From contig CALJPB010000252.1 in assembly GCA_937981305.1 (NCBI GenBank), positions 1 to 7,242 on the forward strand: DNA of 7,242 nucleotides, in the 5' to 3' direction. Made by a program: the position numbers and the translations under genes. Shown one piece after another: positions 1 to 4,504 of this stretch (position 1 is its first letter; every line of letters begins with the position of its first letter). The notes under the pieces are model-generated. The model saw only the letters and a program-made list of their open reading frames with translations, ran no database searches and was not told where the DNA came from. The stretch comes from an uncultured Selenomonas sp. GTDB taxonomy: Bacteria > Bacillota > Negativicutes > Selenomonadales > Selenomonadaceae.

Positions 1-1037
1 TCTGGACGACGGGCACCTCCTCGTTCTTCCCGCGTATGTACGGCATGGCGAATTTCTGGTGGGAGCTCCATCTCATCACGCTCTACCTCACGCCGATCTT
101 CTGCGCGCGCATCACACAGGAGATCGTCTCTCCGCGCTACATCGCCCGCGTCAAGGCGACGACGCAGATCTTCGTCATCCTCTTCGGCTGCGCGACCGTC
201 GCAGAGCTCATGGGGCTGGACGGCTACATGAACCTCCTCTTCCTCCTTTACCCGCTGGTTCTCGTCGGCTTCCTCCTGCTCATCTACACCCTCATACGCT
301 CGGACTGGAGCTACCACCCCGGCTGCCGCTACGGCACATTCGCCGTGACCTCGCTCCTCGTATTTGCCGGGGTCGACGCGATGCACTGGGAGTATCATCA
401 GTTCTCCGCCATGTTTTCGACCACTGTATTCTCCATCTACGCCGCCATCCCGTTCGTCTTCTTCTTCATCCGTGAGCAGATGCTCAAGGATGCCTCCCTC
501 GCCGAGCAGAACAAAGAACTCGTCAAGGAGCTGGAGATCTCGCAGAACGAGGCACAGCGCGACTACCTCACGGGCTGCTACAACCGCCATCAGCTCAGCG
601 ACGGCTTTGCCAAATTCTCCGCACTCTCGTATGAACGCGGCTTCAAATTCTCGTTTGCCATCTTCGACGTGGATCATTTCAAACAGGTCAACGACACCAA
701 GGGGCACCTCGGCGGCGACCAAATCCTCAAGCAGATTGCCGATACCATCCACGAGGAGATTGACCGCCGCCATCTCTTCATCCGCTACGGAGGCGATGAG
801 TTCATCCTCCTCGCCCTGCACTACGACCTCGAGGCGATGGTCGCCTTCTGCGAACACCTCCGCGAGATCCTCGAGCACAGCCTGGGCGGGGTCACACTCA
901 GCTTTGGCGTATCCACATGGCACGGCAAGAACGATCGTATGCGTGCCCTCATGGAACGTGCCGACCGCGCCCTCTACCTCTCAAAGGAAAAGGGCCGCAA
1001 CGCCGTCTCCGGCGAGAACGAGGAAGGTGCAGCGTAG
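1..1037 (+). CDS. Membrane-anchored GGDEF diguanylate cyclase, 5' partial
   Basis: Predicted to condense two GTP into cyclic di-GMP at the inner membrane. The frame is open to the left edge, and the first in-frame ATG (36) has no Shine-Dalgarno and lies among membrane-like residues, so the true start is upstream. Numbering from that ATG, about five hydrophobic segments (roughly 11-27, 42-58, 65-86, 100-116, 128-145) look like the end of a 7TM-type sensor. A charged, probably coiled-coil linker (146-175) follows, then the GGDEF domain from D176 (DYLTGCYNR). Metal and substrate residues are present: D211-x-D213 in DVDHFKQVND, and an intact GGDEF at 252-256, so the domain should be active. The product-inhibition I-site (RxxD five residues before GGDEF) is absent; DRRH sits there. 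The sensed signal is unknown. The gene's probable terminator lies beyond an inserted element (1081-1242). Confidence 0.9.
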   Translation, partial: WTTGTSSFFPRMYGMANFWWELHLITLYLTPIFCARITQEIVSPRYIARVKATTQIFVILFGCATVAELMGLDGYMNLLFLLYPLVLVGFLLLIYTLIRSDWSYHPGCRYGTFAVTSLLVFAGVDAMHWEYHQFSAMFSTTVFSIYAAIPFVFFFIREQMLKDASLAEQNKELVKELEISQNEAQRDYLTGCYNRHQLSDGFAKFSALSYERGFKFSFAIFDVDHFKQVNDTKGHLGGDQILKQIADTIHEEIDRRHLFIRYGGDEFILLALHYDLEAMVAFCEHLREILEHSLGGVTLSFGVSTWHGKNDRMRALMERADRALYLSKEKGRNAVSGENEEGAA

Positions 1038-1080
1038 CCGTCTCCCACCACGCTCCCTCTATCACACTCCGTATATCAAG

Positions 1081-1242
1081 GGAATCGCTGATAAAATGAA
1101 GTCCGTCAGATTGGCGTAGATTTTTTCGTCCGAACAAGGAGGCAAACCGGACGCATAGCCAAAGCTATGTGGAGGATTTGCCGACACAGTGCGGGCAAAA
1201 AAGATGCGTCAAGATGACGGTGCTGAATTTATCAGTGCTTCC
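1081..1242. mobile_element. IS5-like MITE, copy A (162 bp) with CAAG duplication
   Basis: Imperfect terminal inverted repeats: the left end GGAATCGCTGATAAA and the reverse complement of the right end GGAAGCACTGATAAA. CAAG flanks it directly on both sides (1077-1080 and 1243-1246). It encodes no transposase. The first ~57 bases match the copy at 4547 with about five mismatches and one indel, including GATTGGCGTAGATTTTT and CGTCCGAACA. The interior can fold: CATAGC-CAAA-GCTATG (1154-1169), flanked by GGCAAA/TTTGCC. GGAA ends and a CWAR target duplication are known traits of the IS5 group, so a relative of that group probably mobilised it. That family assignment is inference. Confidence 0.75.
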
Positions 1243-1248
1243 CAAGGG

Positions 1249-1284
1249 AAAGAGCACCGTTTCCGCAGACGGTGCTCTTTTCCT
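1249..1284 (+). terminator. Rho-independent terminator, probably of the GGDEF gene
   Basis: Perfect 12-bp stem AAAGAGCACCGT / ACGGTGCTCTTT with an 8-nt loop, followed by a short T-rich run. It is the first terminator after the cyclase stop codon, and the element at 1081-1242 now separates the two. Confidence 0.75.
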
Positions 1285-1309
1285 TACGAGAGGTGCAGCG
1301 GGGTGTATT

Positions 1310-1338
1310 TTGCCAATTCCGCCGCGATGTGCTACAAT
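1310..1338 (+). promoter_or_regulatory. Sigma-70-type promoter of the zinc-ribbon gene
   Basis: TTGCCA (1310-1315), 17-bp spacer, TACAAT (1333-1338). Transcription would start near 1345, giving a leader of about 60 nt before the ATG at 1407. Confidence 0.65.
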
Positions 1339-1406
1339 GGGTGACGTTTTCCTGCCGCACCCTTGTCGCGCCTGATGCGGGCGTATCCATCGAAAGCGAG
1401 GCTCTC

Positions 1407-1682
1407 ATGTTCTGTCCCAAATGCAATAAATTTGTCCCCTCCTCCGCCAACGCCTGCCCGAACTGCGGCATCCCCATCATCACCGGGTTCTCCCCGAACT
1501 ACGGCGCGGGGTTCGACCTCGGCGCAGACGACAGCGAAAGTCGCAACGACGCACCACCGCGCAAAGTGATGGACTCTGACCTCTATGATAATGTACCTGA
1601 TGACGACAGCGTCATGACAGAGGAGTCTTCCTCCGGGATTGCCGGCAGGATCAAGTCCCTGTTCGGATTCGGACGGGGCTAA
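1407..1682 (+). CDS. Small zinc-ribbon protein, function unknown
   Basis: A 91-aa protein with an N-terminal zinc ribbon: C3-P-K-C6 and C17-P-N-C20, ten residues apart, which should bind one structural Zn(II). The middle (about 35-72) is acidic and low in complexity, with many D, S and E, and probably disordered. The last ~18 residues (GIAGRIKSLFGFGRG) are basic and hydrophobic and could form a short amphipathic tail. The frame is open upstream to 1272, but 1407 is chosen because the promoter lies at 1310-1338 and GAGG sits five bases before this ATG; earlier starts would precede the promoter. The gene is monocistronic, with its own promoter and a strong terminator. The ribbon resembles the short zinc_ribbon_2 type at the start of many bacterial membrane or regulatory proteins. 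No function is assigned. Confidence 0.8.
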   Translation: MFCPKCNKFVPSSANACPNCGIPIITGFSPNYGAGFDLGADDSESRNDAPPRKVMDSDLYDNVPDDDSVMTEESSSGIAGRIKSLFGFGRG

Positions 1683-1698
1683 TACAGCGCACACACAA

Positions 1699-1743
1699 AA
1701 AGGGTCTGCCCGGCGAAGTACAGCTTCGTCGGGCAGACCCTTT
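1699..1743. terminator. Bidirectional terminator between zinc-ribbon gene and tRNA-Arg
   Basis: Stem AAAGGGTCTGCCCG (1699-1712) / CGGGCAGACCCTTT (1730-1743), extended by a G-T pair and CGAAG/CTTCG around a 5-nt loop (1719-1723), about 20 bp in all. It lies 16 bases after the zinc-ribbon stop codon and 12 bases beyond the tRNA 3' end on the other strand, so it can serve both. Confidence 0.85.
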
Positions 1744-1755
1744 GTCTGCGGGAAA

Positions 1756-1832
1756 TGGTGCGATTGGCGCGAGTCGAACGCGCGACCCTCTGCTTAGGAG
1801 GCAGATGCTCTATCCTACTGAGCTACAACCGC
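1756..1832 (-). tRNA. tRNA-Arg (anticodon CCU), CCA encoded
   Basis: Full cloverleaf on the minus strand, 77 nt with the encoded CCA (1756-1758). The acceptor stem GCGGTTG/CAATCGC pairs throughout with one G-U. The D stem is GCTC/GAGC, the anticodon stem TCTGC/GCAGA carries loop CTCCTAA, and the T stem GCGCG/CGCGC carries loop TTCGACT. The anticodon CCT lies at 1796-1798 and reads the Arg codon AGG. The gene has its own promoter upstream and shares the terminator at 1699-1743. No integrated element is visible at its 3' end. Confidence 0.97.
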
Positions 1833-1841
1833 ATCGCCTTG

Positions 1842-1870
1842 ATTTTATCAAATTTGAACGGGATATGCAA
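1842..1870 (-). promoter_or_regulatory. Promoter of tRNA-Arg
   Basis: Minus strand: TTGCAT (1870-1865), 17-bp spacer, TAAAAT (1847-1842). The -10 ends nine bases before the mature tRNA 5' end at 1832, so little or no 5' leader is expected. Confidence 0.6.
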
Positions 1871-1890
1871 GCCCCGCCCGCACACGCACA

Positions 1891-1934
1891 AAAGGGGCTG
1901 CCGCACGAAGCCGGAAACTTCGTGCAGCAGCCCC
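1891..1934 (-). terminator. Terminator of the DUF1659-DUF2922 operon
   Basis: Stem GGGGCTGC-x-GCACGAAG (1894-1910) / CTTCGTGC-x-GCAGCCCC (1918-1934) around a 7-nt loop. Read on the minus strand it is followed by CTTTTGTG. It begins 20 bases after the DUF2922 stop codon. Confidence 0.8.
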
Positions 1935-1954
1935 CTCTATCCGCCGCTATACGC

Positions 1955-2173
1955 TCAGGCGAGCTTTTCCGTGTCCACCGTCTGGATGGCAATGTCCTTG
2001 ATGGAGACGGGATACTCCTCCCCCGCGACAATCGCCTTCTTGTCGATGACGTTCTGCAGGCAGGTCGTGACCTCCGCCTTCGTGAGTCCGTCCTTCGGAT
2101 CCATCAGACCGAGCGTCATCTCCTTGCCGCCCGAGAGCTTCATCGTCATGCGCAGCTGTTTCTTCGTCGACAT
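1955..2173 (-). CDS. DUF2922 family small protein
   Basis: A 72-aa protein that fits DUF2922 over its whole length: a start like MSTKKQLRMTMKLSGGK, a central DPKDGLTKAEV segment, then NVIDKKAI and an IKDIAIQTV ending. Its biochemical role is unknown. It has no signal peptide or membrane segment and should be cytosolic. The start is fixed by AAGGAGG about eight bases upstream of this ATG on the minus strand. It lies 35 bp after the DUF1659 gene in the same orientation with no promoter or terminator between them, so the two are co-transcribed. This tandem is a known recurring pair of tiny genes in Firmicutes, which suggests the products act together; that is inference. The length is normal for the family. 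Confidence 0.85.
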   Translation of the reverse strand: MSTKKQLRMTMKLSGGKEMTLGLMDPKDGLTKAEVTTCLQNVIDKKAIVAGEEYPVSIKDIAIQTVDTEKLA

Positions 2174-2208
2174 CGTTCATTCCTCCTTTCCTCGGTATTC
2201 ATCCGTCC

Positions 2209-2424
2209 TCAGTCCTCCAGAACCGCGCTGTCCGTACGCGTCACAAGACTCAGACCGTGCTTCTGGAGTCCCGCGAAGCCGCGCCCGACCGTGAGTGCAT
2301 CCGCATCTGCGAGGTTCGGCGCAAGACCGCTGATCGTACGGTTTTTGTAGATCGTCTTGCCGTCCGATCCGACCCCCGTGATGACCTTGAGCGTCAGCTT
2401 GCTCGCTGCATCTTTGCGTGCCAT
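2209..2424 (-). CDS. DUF1659 family small protein
   Basis: A 71-aa protein with the DUF1659 pattern: a basic start (MARKDAASKL), a two-strand core (LTLKVITGVGSDGKTIYKNR), then a helix (DADALTVGRGFAGLQ) and a short strand tail. Function unknown; predicted cytosolic. The open frame extends to 2532, but the ATG at 2424 is preceded by AAAGGAG nine bases upstream, and the extra 36 residues would run through a low-complexity intergenic stretch, so the short form is preferred. It is the first gene of the minus-strand pair with DUF2922. No convincing minus-strand promoter is seen in 2425-2550. A palindrome GGGAGCTCCC (2497-2506) lies upstream and might be regulatory. Confidence 0.85.
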   Translation of the reverse strand: MARKDAASKLTLKVITGVGSDGKTIYKNRTISGLAPNLADADALTVGRGFAGLQKHGLSLVTRTDSAVLED

Positions 2425-2517
2425 GTGAATCAACTCCTTTCTCGTTTCGTTTCGTAAGCGCCTTACACCCGAATACCTGCCGCCGCGAAAAAAAGAGGGA
2501 GCTCCCGTGAAAAAATA

Positions 2518-2546
2518 TTTACAAACGAACATCTTTTCTATATAAT
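2518..2546 (+). promoter_or_regulatory. Strong sigma-70-type promoter for the 173-aa gene
   Basis: TTTACA (2518-2523), 17-bp spacer, consensus TATAAT (2541-2546). The start would be near 2553, giving a leader of about 138 nt before the ATG at 2691. That leader holds the 30-bp element and the palindrome at 2655-2671. Confidence 0.7.
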
Positions 2547-2595
2547 ATCATTCAGAAAGGAACAGGTGATTGTTTTATAGTTTCTCGTGTCTGTA

Positions 2596-2625
2596 GGAAT
2601 CGCTGATCAATGGATCCGTGCTTCC
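2596..2625. mobile_element. Minimal IS5-like element, copy C (30 bp, ends only)
   Basis: Starts GGAATCGCTGATCAA, like copies A and B, and ends GGATCCGTGCTTCC, like the right ends of A and B, with almost nothing between. Its two halves are imperfect inverted repeats (11 of 15 positions). The flanks (TGTA, CATA) are not a clean duplication. It looks like an internal-deletion derivative or relic lying in the transcribed leader of the gene at 2691. Confidence 0.5.
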
Positions 2626-2654
2626 CATACGTCCCGCCAACGGCAGACAGGAGG

Positions 2655-2671
2655 GGCGGCACAGTGCCGCC
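2655..2671 (+). promoter_or_regulatory. Palindrome in mRNA leader, next to the SD
   Basis: GGCGGCAC-A-GTGCCGCC is a perfect 8-bp inverted repeat around one base, ending five bases before the AAAGGAG (2677-2683) of the next gene. As RNA it gives a 7-bp stem with a 3-nt loop; as DNA it could be an operator. It has no T run, so it is not a terminator. Confidence 0.45.
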
Positions 2672-2690
2672 AACAGAAAGGAGTTCGAAC

Positions 2691-3212
2691 ATGAATCGGA
2701 AGAAACGGGAACTGCTCATGCAGAAACTGCCCGCAGCGACAGACATTCTCGCACTCGTCCCCGAAATCGGAACGAACGGCGAAACCGCAACCATCATCCA
2801 TACCGCAGGGGGCGGCATTCTGCGGCTTACCGCCGGAACCGACTATCTCCTGTCCTGCCTCGCCGAACGCGAGGACAAGGAAATCCGCCTCATCCGTCGG
2901 AATGCCGCACGACTGCTGGCACGACGGCGCAACATTGTACTTCCCATCCTCTACGGATGCGTCCTCGCCCCCATCATGATACGCCCCGCTCAAAAATACG
3001 GCGACAGGCTCGGCTACGTCAACATCGCACACAGACCGCTCGTCGCCGCAGGCAGAGGCGGTACCGATCTTGCCCTGCGGAACGGCATCGTCCTGCACAC
3101 GCTCTGGCAGCCGACCACCGTCAAGAAGCTCGTCCACGAGGGACGCGCCGTCCACTACAAGCTCATTGTCGATACACAGCAGCAGCTGCGGCGCGTGGAG
3201 GAGTTCGCATAA
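2691..3212 (+). CDS. Unrecognised 173-aa protein
   Basis: The start at 2691 is chosen for AAAGGAG seven bases upstream; an in-frame ATG at 2610 lacks an SD and lies inside the 30-bp element. The protein is basic and probably cytosolic, with no signal peptide. It begins with a charged helix (MNRKKRELLMQKL), then an ILALVPEIG strand. A strand pair follows (ATIIHTAGGGILRLTAG), then an Arg-rich helix (RLIRRNAARLLARRR) and a hydrophobic LPILYG...LAPIMIRP stretch that is probably buried rather than transmembrane. It ends in a Q/R-rich tail (DTQQQLRRVEEF). The order of an ILALVP strand, an arginine helix, an LPI strand and GYVNIAH is faintly reminiscent of ComK-type competence regulators, but this is a by-eye impression and is not used as the call. 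It has a strong promoter of its own, and the next gene has a separate one. Confidence 0.7.
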   Translation: MNRKKRELLMQKLPAATDILALVPEIGTNGETATIIHTAGGGILRLTAGTDYLLSCLAEREDKEIRLIRRNAARLLARRRNIVLPILYGCVLAPIMIRPAQKYGDRLGYVNIAHRPLVAAGRGGTDLALRNGIVLHTLWQPTTVKKLVHEGRAVHYKLIVDTQQQLRRVEEFA

Positions 3213-3286
3213 AGCTCGGATACGCACCGCCGCCCTGCACGGCCCAAAGCCGCCCCCCGATGGATCAGGTGAGAGGTCTCCCACGC

Positions 3287-3315
3287 TTGCATTTTCCCAC
3301 GGTTCATTGTATGAT
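3287..3315 (+). promoter_or_regulatory. Promoter of the Rrf2-YdjM operon
   Basis: TTGCAT (3287-3292), 17-bp spacer, TATGAT (3310-3315). Transcription would start near 3322, about 22 nt before the ATG. Confidence 0.65.
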
Positions 3316-3324
3316 ACACATACA
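3308..3324 (+). promoter_or_regulatory. Candidate Rrf2 autoregulatory operator
   Basis: TGTATGATACACATACA contains TGTATG and its inverse CATACA five bases apart, and an inner perfect palindrome TGTAT-G-ATACA. It covers the -10 and the predicted start of the operon encoding an Rrf2 regulator. That is a typical position for self-repression; the role is inferred. Confidence 0.5.
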
Positions 3325-3343
3325 GAACAACGGAGGGTACAAT

Positions 3344-3784
3344 ATGCAGATCTCAAGCCGATTCACCATCGCCGTCCACATCCTCATCTGTGTTGGTCTC
3401 TATGGAGACGAGGCACCCGCCACGAGCGAGACCCTCGCAGGCAGCAGTGGCGTACATCCCGTCGTCGTCCGCCGCATCCTCGGTCAGCTGCGCCGCGCGG
3501 GACTCATCACCGTCGCACGCGGCAGAGAGGGCGGCGCACACATCGCACGCCCCCTCGCAGAGATCACGCTCGCCGATATCTTCCGCGCCGTGGAGTCCAT
3601 CGGCGGCGGCGCACTCTTCAGCTTCCATGAGAACCCGAACCCCGCGTGTCCCGTCGGGCACAGCATCCACAAGGTGCTTGACAGCCGCCTCGCCGCCATC
3701 CAACACGCCATGGAGCGCGAGATGGAGGGAACGACACTCGCGGACGTGATTGCTGCGGCACGGGAGCAGATCGGAGAAGGATAA
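3344..3784 (+). CDS. Rrf2 family transcriptional regulator (YwnA-like)
   Basis: A 146-aa DNA-binding protein of normal Rrf2 length. MQISSRFTIAVHIL is the classic Rrf2 start. A winged helix-turn-helix spans about 25-70, with a recognition region around GVHPVVVRRILGQLRRAGLI and a wing REGGAHIARP. A dimerisation helix ends the protein (about 105-140). It has only two cysteines (C16 and C102, the latter in NPACPVGHSI). The three-Cys [2Fe-2S] cluster motif of IscR/NsrR is missing, so a single-cysteine redox or small-molecule sensor like YwnA or CymR is more likely. The start is set by GGAGG seven bases upstream of the ATG; the frame is open further upstream, but that part precedes the promoter. 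The stop is 1 bp from the next start, so it forms an operon with the YdjM-like gene. A palindrome over its promoter suggests autorepression. Confidence 0.9.
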   Translation: MQISSRFTIAVHILICVGLYGDEAPATSETLAGSSGVHPVVVRRILGQLRRAGLITVARGREGGAHIARPLAEITLADIFRAVESIGGGALFSFHENPNPACPVGHSIHKVLDSRLAAIQHAMEREMEGTTLADVIAAAREQIGEG

Positions 3785-3785
3785 G

Positions 3786-4232
3786 ATGAAGTGGGTCTCC
3801 CATATCTCCCTCACCGCCACCATCGCCTATGCCGTCACCGACGATCCGATGCTGACGGCGGCGGCGGCGGTCGGTGCGATCCTGCCGGATAAGATCGAGG
3901 GCAGCCCGCAAAGCGTCGGTTGGCGTACATGGCGCAGCCGCCATCGCGGCTGGTCGCACTGGCCGATGCTCTACATCGCGCTCATCGGCGGACTGATGCA
4001 GGCGCAGCAGTATTTTTTCTACGATGCGGCGTTCTTCGCCGTCCTCACATGGATCTCTCTCGGCGCACTCTGCCACATCGCCGAGGATGCCGTCTGCGGC
4101 AAGGTGCCGCTCCTCTATCCCACGCAGAAGGTCGGTGTACGCCTTTTCACCGTCGGTTCGCTGCGTGAGTACCTTTTTGTCCTCATATGTATTGTTGTCG
4201 TATATGCAGGACAGTCTTTTCTGCGTATGTAA
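3786..4232 (+). CDS. YdjM-like (DUF457) membrane protein, putative metal-dependent hydrolase
   Basis: A 148-aa inner-membrane protein with the YdjM/DUF457 signature: H6 near the N-terminus, LPDKIEG (D35), HRGWSH (H53, R54, H58), H97-IAED (D101) and GKVPLLYP. The conserved His/Asp residues are those thought to bind metal in this family. About four hydrophobic segments are seen (roughly 10-33, 61-78, 82-99 and 129-146). E. coli YdjM is a small LexA-regulated inner-membrane protein; the family's substrate is unknown. AGAAGGA five bases before the ATG overlaps the end of the Rrf2 gene, and the 1-bp gap shows translation is probably coupled. Control by the upstream repressor is likely. The stop codon touches the terminator stem. 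The family call is firm; any enzymatic activity is not shown. Confidence 0.8.
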   Translation: MKWVSHISLTATIAYAVTDDPMLTAAAAVGAILPDKIEGSPQSVGWRTWRSRHRGWSHWPMLYIALIGGLMQAQQYFFYDAAFFAVLTWISLGALCHIAEDAVCGKVPLLYPTQKVGVRLFTVGSLREYLFVLICIVVVYAGQSFLRM

Positions 4233-4262
4233 AAAGCACCCTTGTCAAAATAGGGTGCTTTT
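4232..4262. terminator. Bidirectional terminator: YdjM operon and toxin mRNA
   Basis: Stem AAAAGCACCCT (4232-4242) / AGGGTGCTTTT (4252-4262) with a 9-nt loop. It ends the plus-strand operon immediately after its stop codon. Read on the minus strand it ends in CTTTTTAC and would close the toxin transcript. Its loop carries most of the -35 box of the next plus-strand promoter. Confidence 0.85.
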
Positions 4263-4270
4263 GATATAAT
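4242..4270 (+). promoter_or_regulatory. Near-consensus promoter of the antisense RNA
   Basis: TTGTCA (4242-4247), 17-bp spacer, TATAAT (4265-4270): 11 of 12 consensus positions, the best promoter in the window. No ORF with an SD follows it, but a hairpin with a U run ends 91 bases after the predicted start. That points to a small RNA. Confidence 0.75.
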
Positions 4271-4276
4271 GGGCAT

Positions 4277-4371
4277 AGAAAGAAACGTCCTATGACGGCA
4301 TCTTTCCGTAGTTTTGGGTTTATTTTTTCAAACCGCTCACTCTGCCAAAAGCTGGGCGGTTATTTCTTTTT
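4277..4371 (+). ncRNA. Predicted type I antitoxin RNA (about 95 nt)
   Basis: Bounded by the promoter at 4242-4270 and a terminator: stem AACCGCTCA (4331-4339) / TGGGCGGTT (4353-4361) followed by ATTTCTTTTT. One pair in that stem is U-G on this strand but a C/A mismatch on the other, so the hairpin favours plus-strand RNA. The RNA is fully complementary to the last codons, stop codon and 3' UTR of the toxin mRNA, the convergent layout known from txpA/RatA and bsrG/SR4. Expected role: base-pairing with the toxin message and triggering RNase III decay. A 32-codon frame from 4292 has no SD and is not called. Confidence 0.65.
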
Positions 4372-4434
4372 GGTTATCGCGAGAATATAGCCTGTTGCCA
4401 CGACAAGAAATAGTATCGTGTCAAATTCGCTCAT
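4360..4434 (-). CDS. 24-aa hydrophobic type I toxin-like peptide
   Basis: The peptide starts MSEFDT, continues with a single hydrophobic helix (about residues 7-21, ILFLVVATGYILAI) and ends in TKKK. An acidic start, one membrane span and a lysine tail are typical of holin-like, Fst or TxpA-type toxins that depolarise or perturb the inner membrane. SD GGGGGTGA (4448-4441) pairs with the 16S anti-SD apart from one G-U and lies six bases before the ATG. A promoter (4533-4505) gives a leader of about 64 nt, and the transcript can run to the terminator at 4262-4232. The stop codon falls in a hairpin shared with a convergent antisense RNA. At 24 aa it is too short for ordinary gene calling. It is shorter than most named type I toxins, so it may be a divergent family. 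Toxicity is inferred. Confidence 0.65.
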   Translation of the reverse strand: MSEFDTILFLVVATGYILAITKKK

Positions 4435-4440
4435 ATCCGC

Positions 4441-4457
4441 TCACCCCCTTTCGGGGG
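4441..4457 (-). promoter_or_regulatory. SD-sequestering hairpin in the toxin leader
   Basis: On the minus strand CCCCC-GAAA-GGGGG (4457-4444) forms a five G-C stem with a GNRA tetraloop. The five Gs are the core of the toxin SD, which continues with TGA. The folded leader should block ribosome binding, a known control layer in type I toxin mRNAs. Confidence 0.65.
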
Positions 4458-4504
4458 AAAGACACCGCCGCGAGATTTCTCCCGCCCAAGGACGTTTCAA
4501 TCAC

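Larger units (their letters stand above)
4282..4498. repeat. 10-bp inverted repeat spanning the toxin mRNA
   Basis: GAAACGTCCT (4282-4291) and its exact inverse AGGACGTTTC (4489-4498). In the toxin transcript the second copy is the predicted 5' end and the first lies in the 3' UTR, so the RNA can close on itself. Similarity continues more loosely beyond the decamer (TGGGCGG versus TGACGG). Confidence 0.7.

Noticed and set aside
949..1137. Short minus-strand ORFs in elements A and B with the similar peptide NLRQSD...FISDSL
   Set aside because: The peptide similarity only reflects the DNA repeat at the element left ends. The frames have no SD and run into unrelated flanks.
1169..1375. 68-codon plus-strand ORF across element A and the zinc-ribbon promoter
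   Set aside because: It spans a mobile-element end, a terminator and a promoter, with no family resemblance.
2497..2506. GGGAGCTCCC palindrome next to a T run (minus strand) as a terminator
   Set aside because: A 10-bp palindrome with no loop cannot form a useful terminator stem, and no minus-strand gene lies upstream to need one.
3265..3286. GTGAGAGGTCTCCCAC partial palindrome as a terminator after the 173-aa gene
   Set aside because: It contains a mismatch and has no U tract. It may be part of the Rrf2 control region, but nothing supports termination.
2618..3343. Upstream in-frame extension of the Rrf2 gene
   Set aside because: It lies antisense-like or out of frame over the 173-aa gene and upstream of the Rrf2 promoter, and its sequence is an Arg-rich GC shadow.
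4292..4390. 32-codon plus-strand ORF within the predicted antitoxin RNA, ending FFLVIARI
   Set aside because: No SD before the ATG, and the frame continues past the predicted terminator. The antisense RNA explanation fits better.
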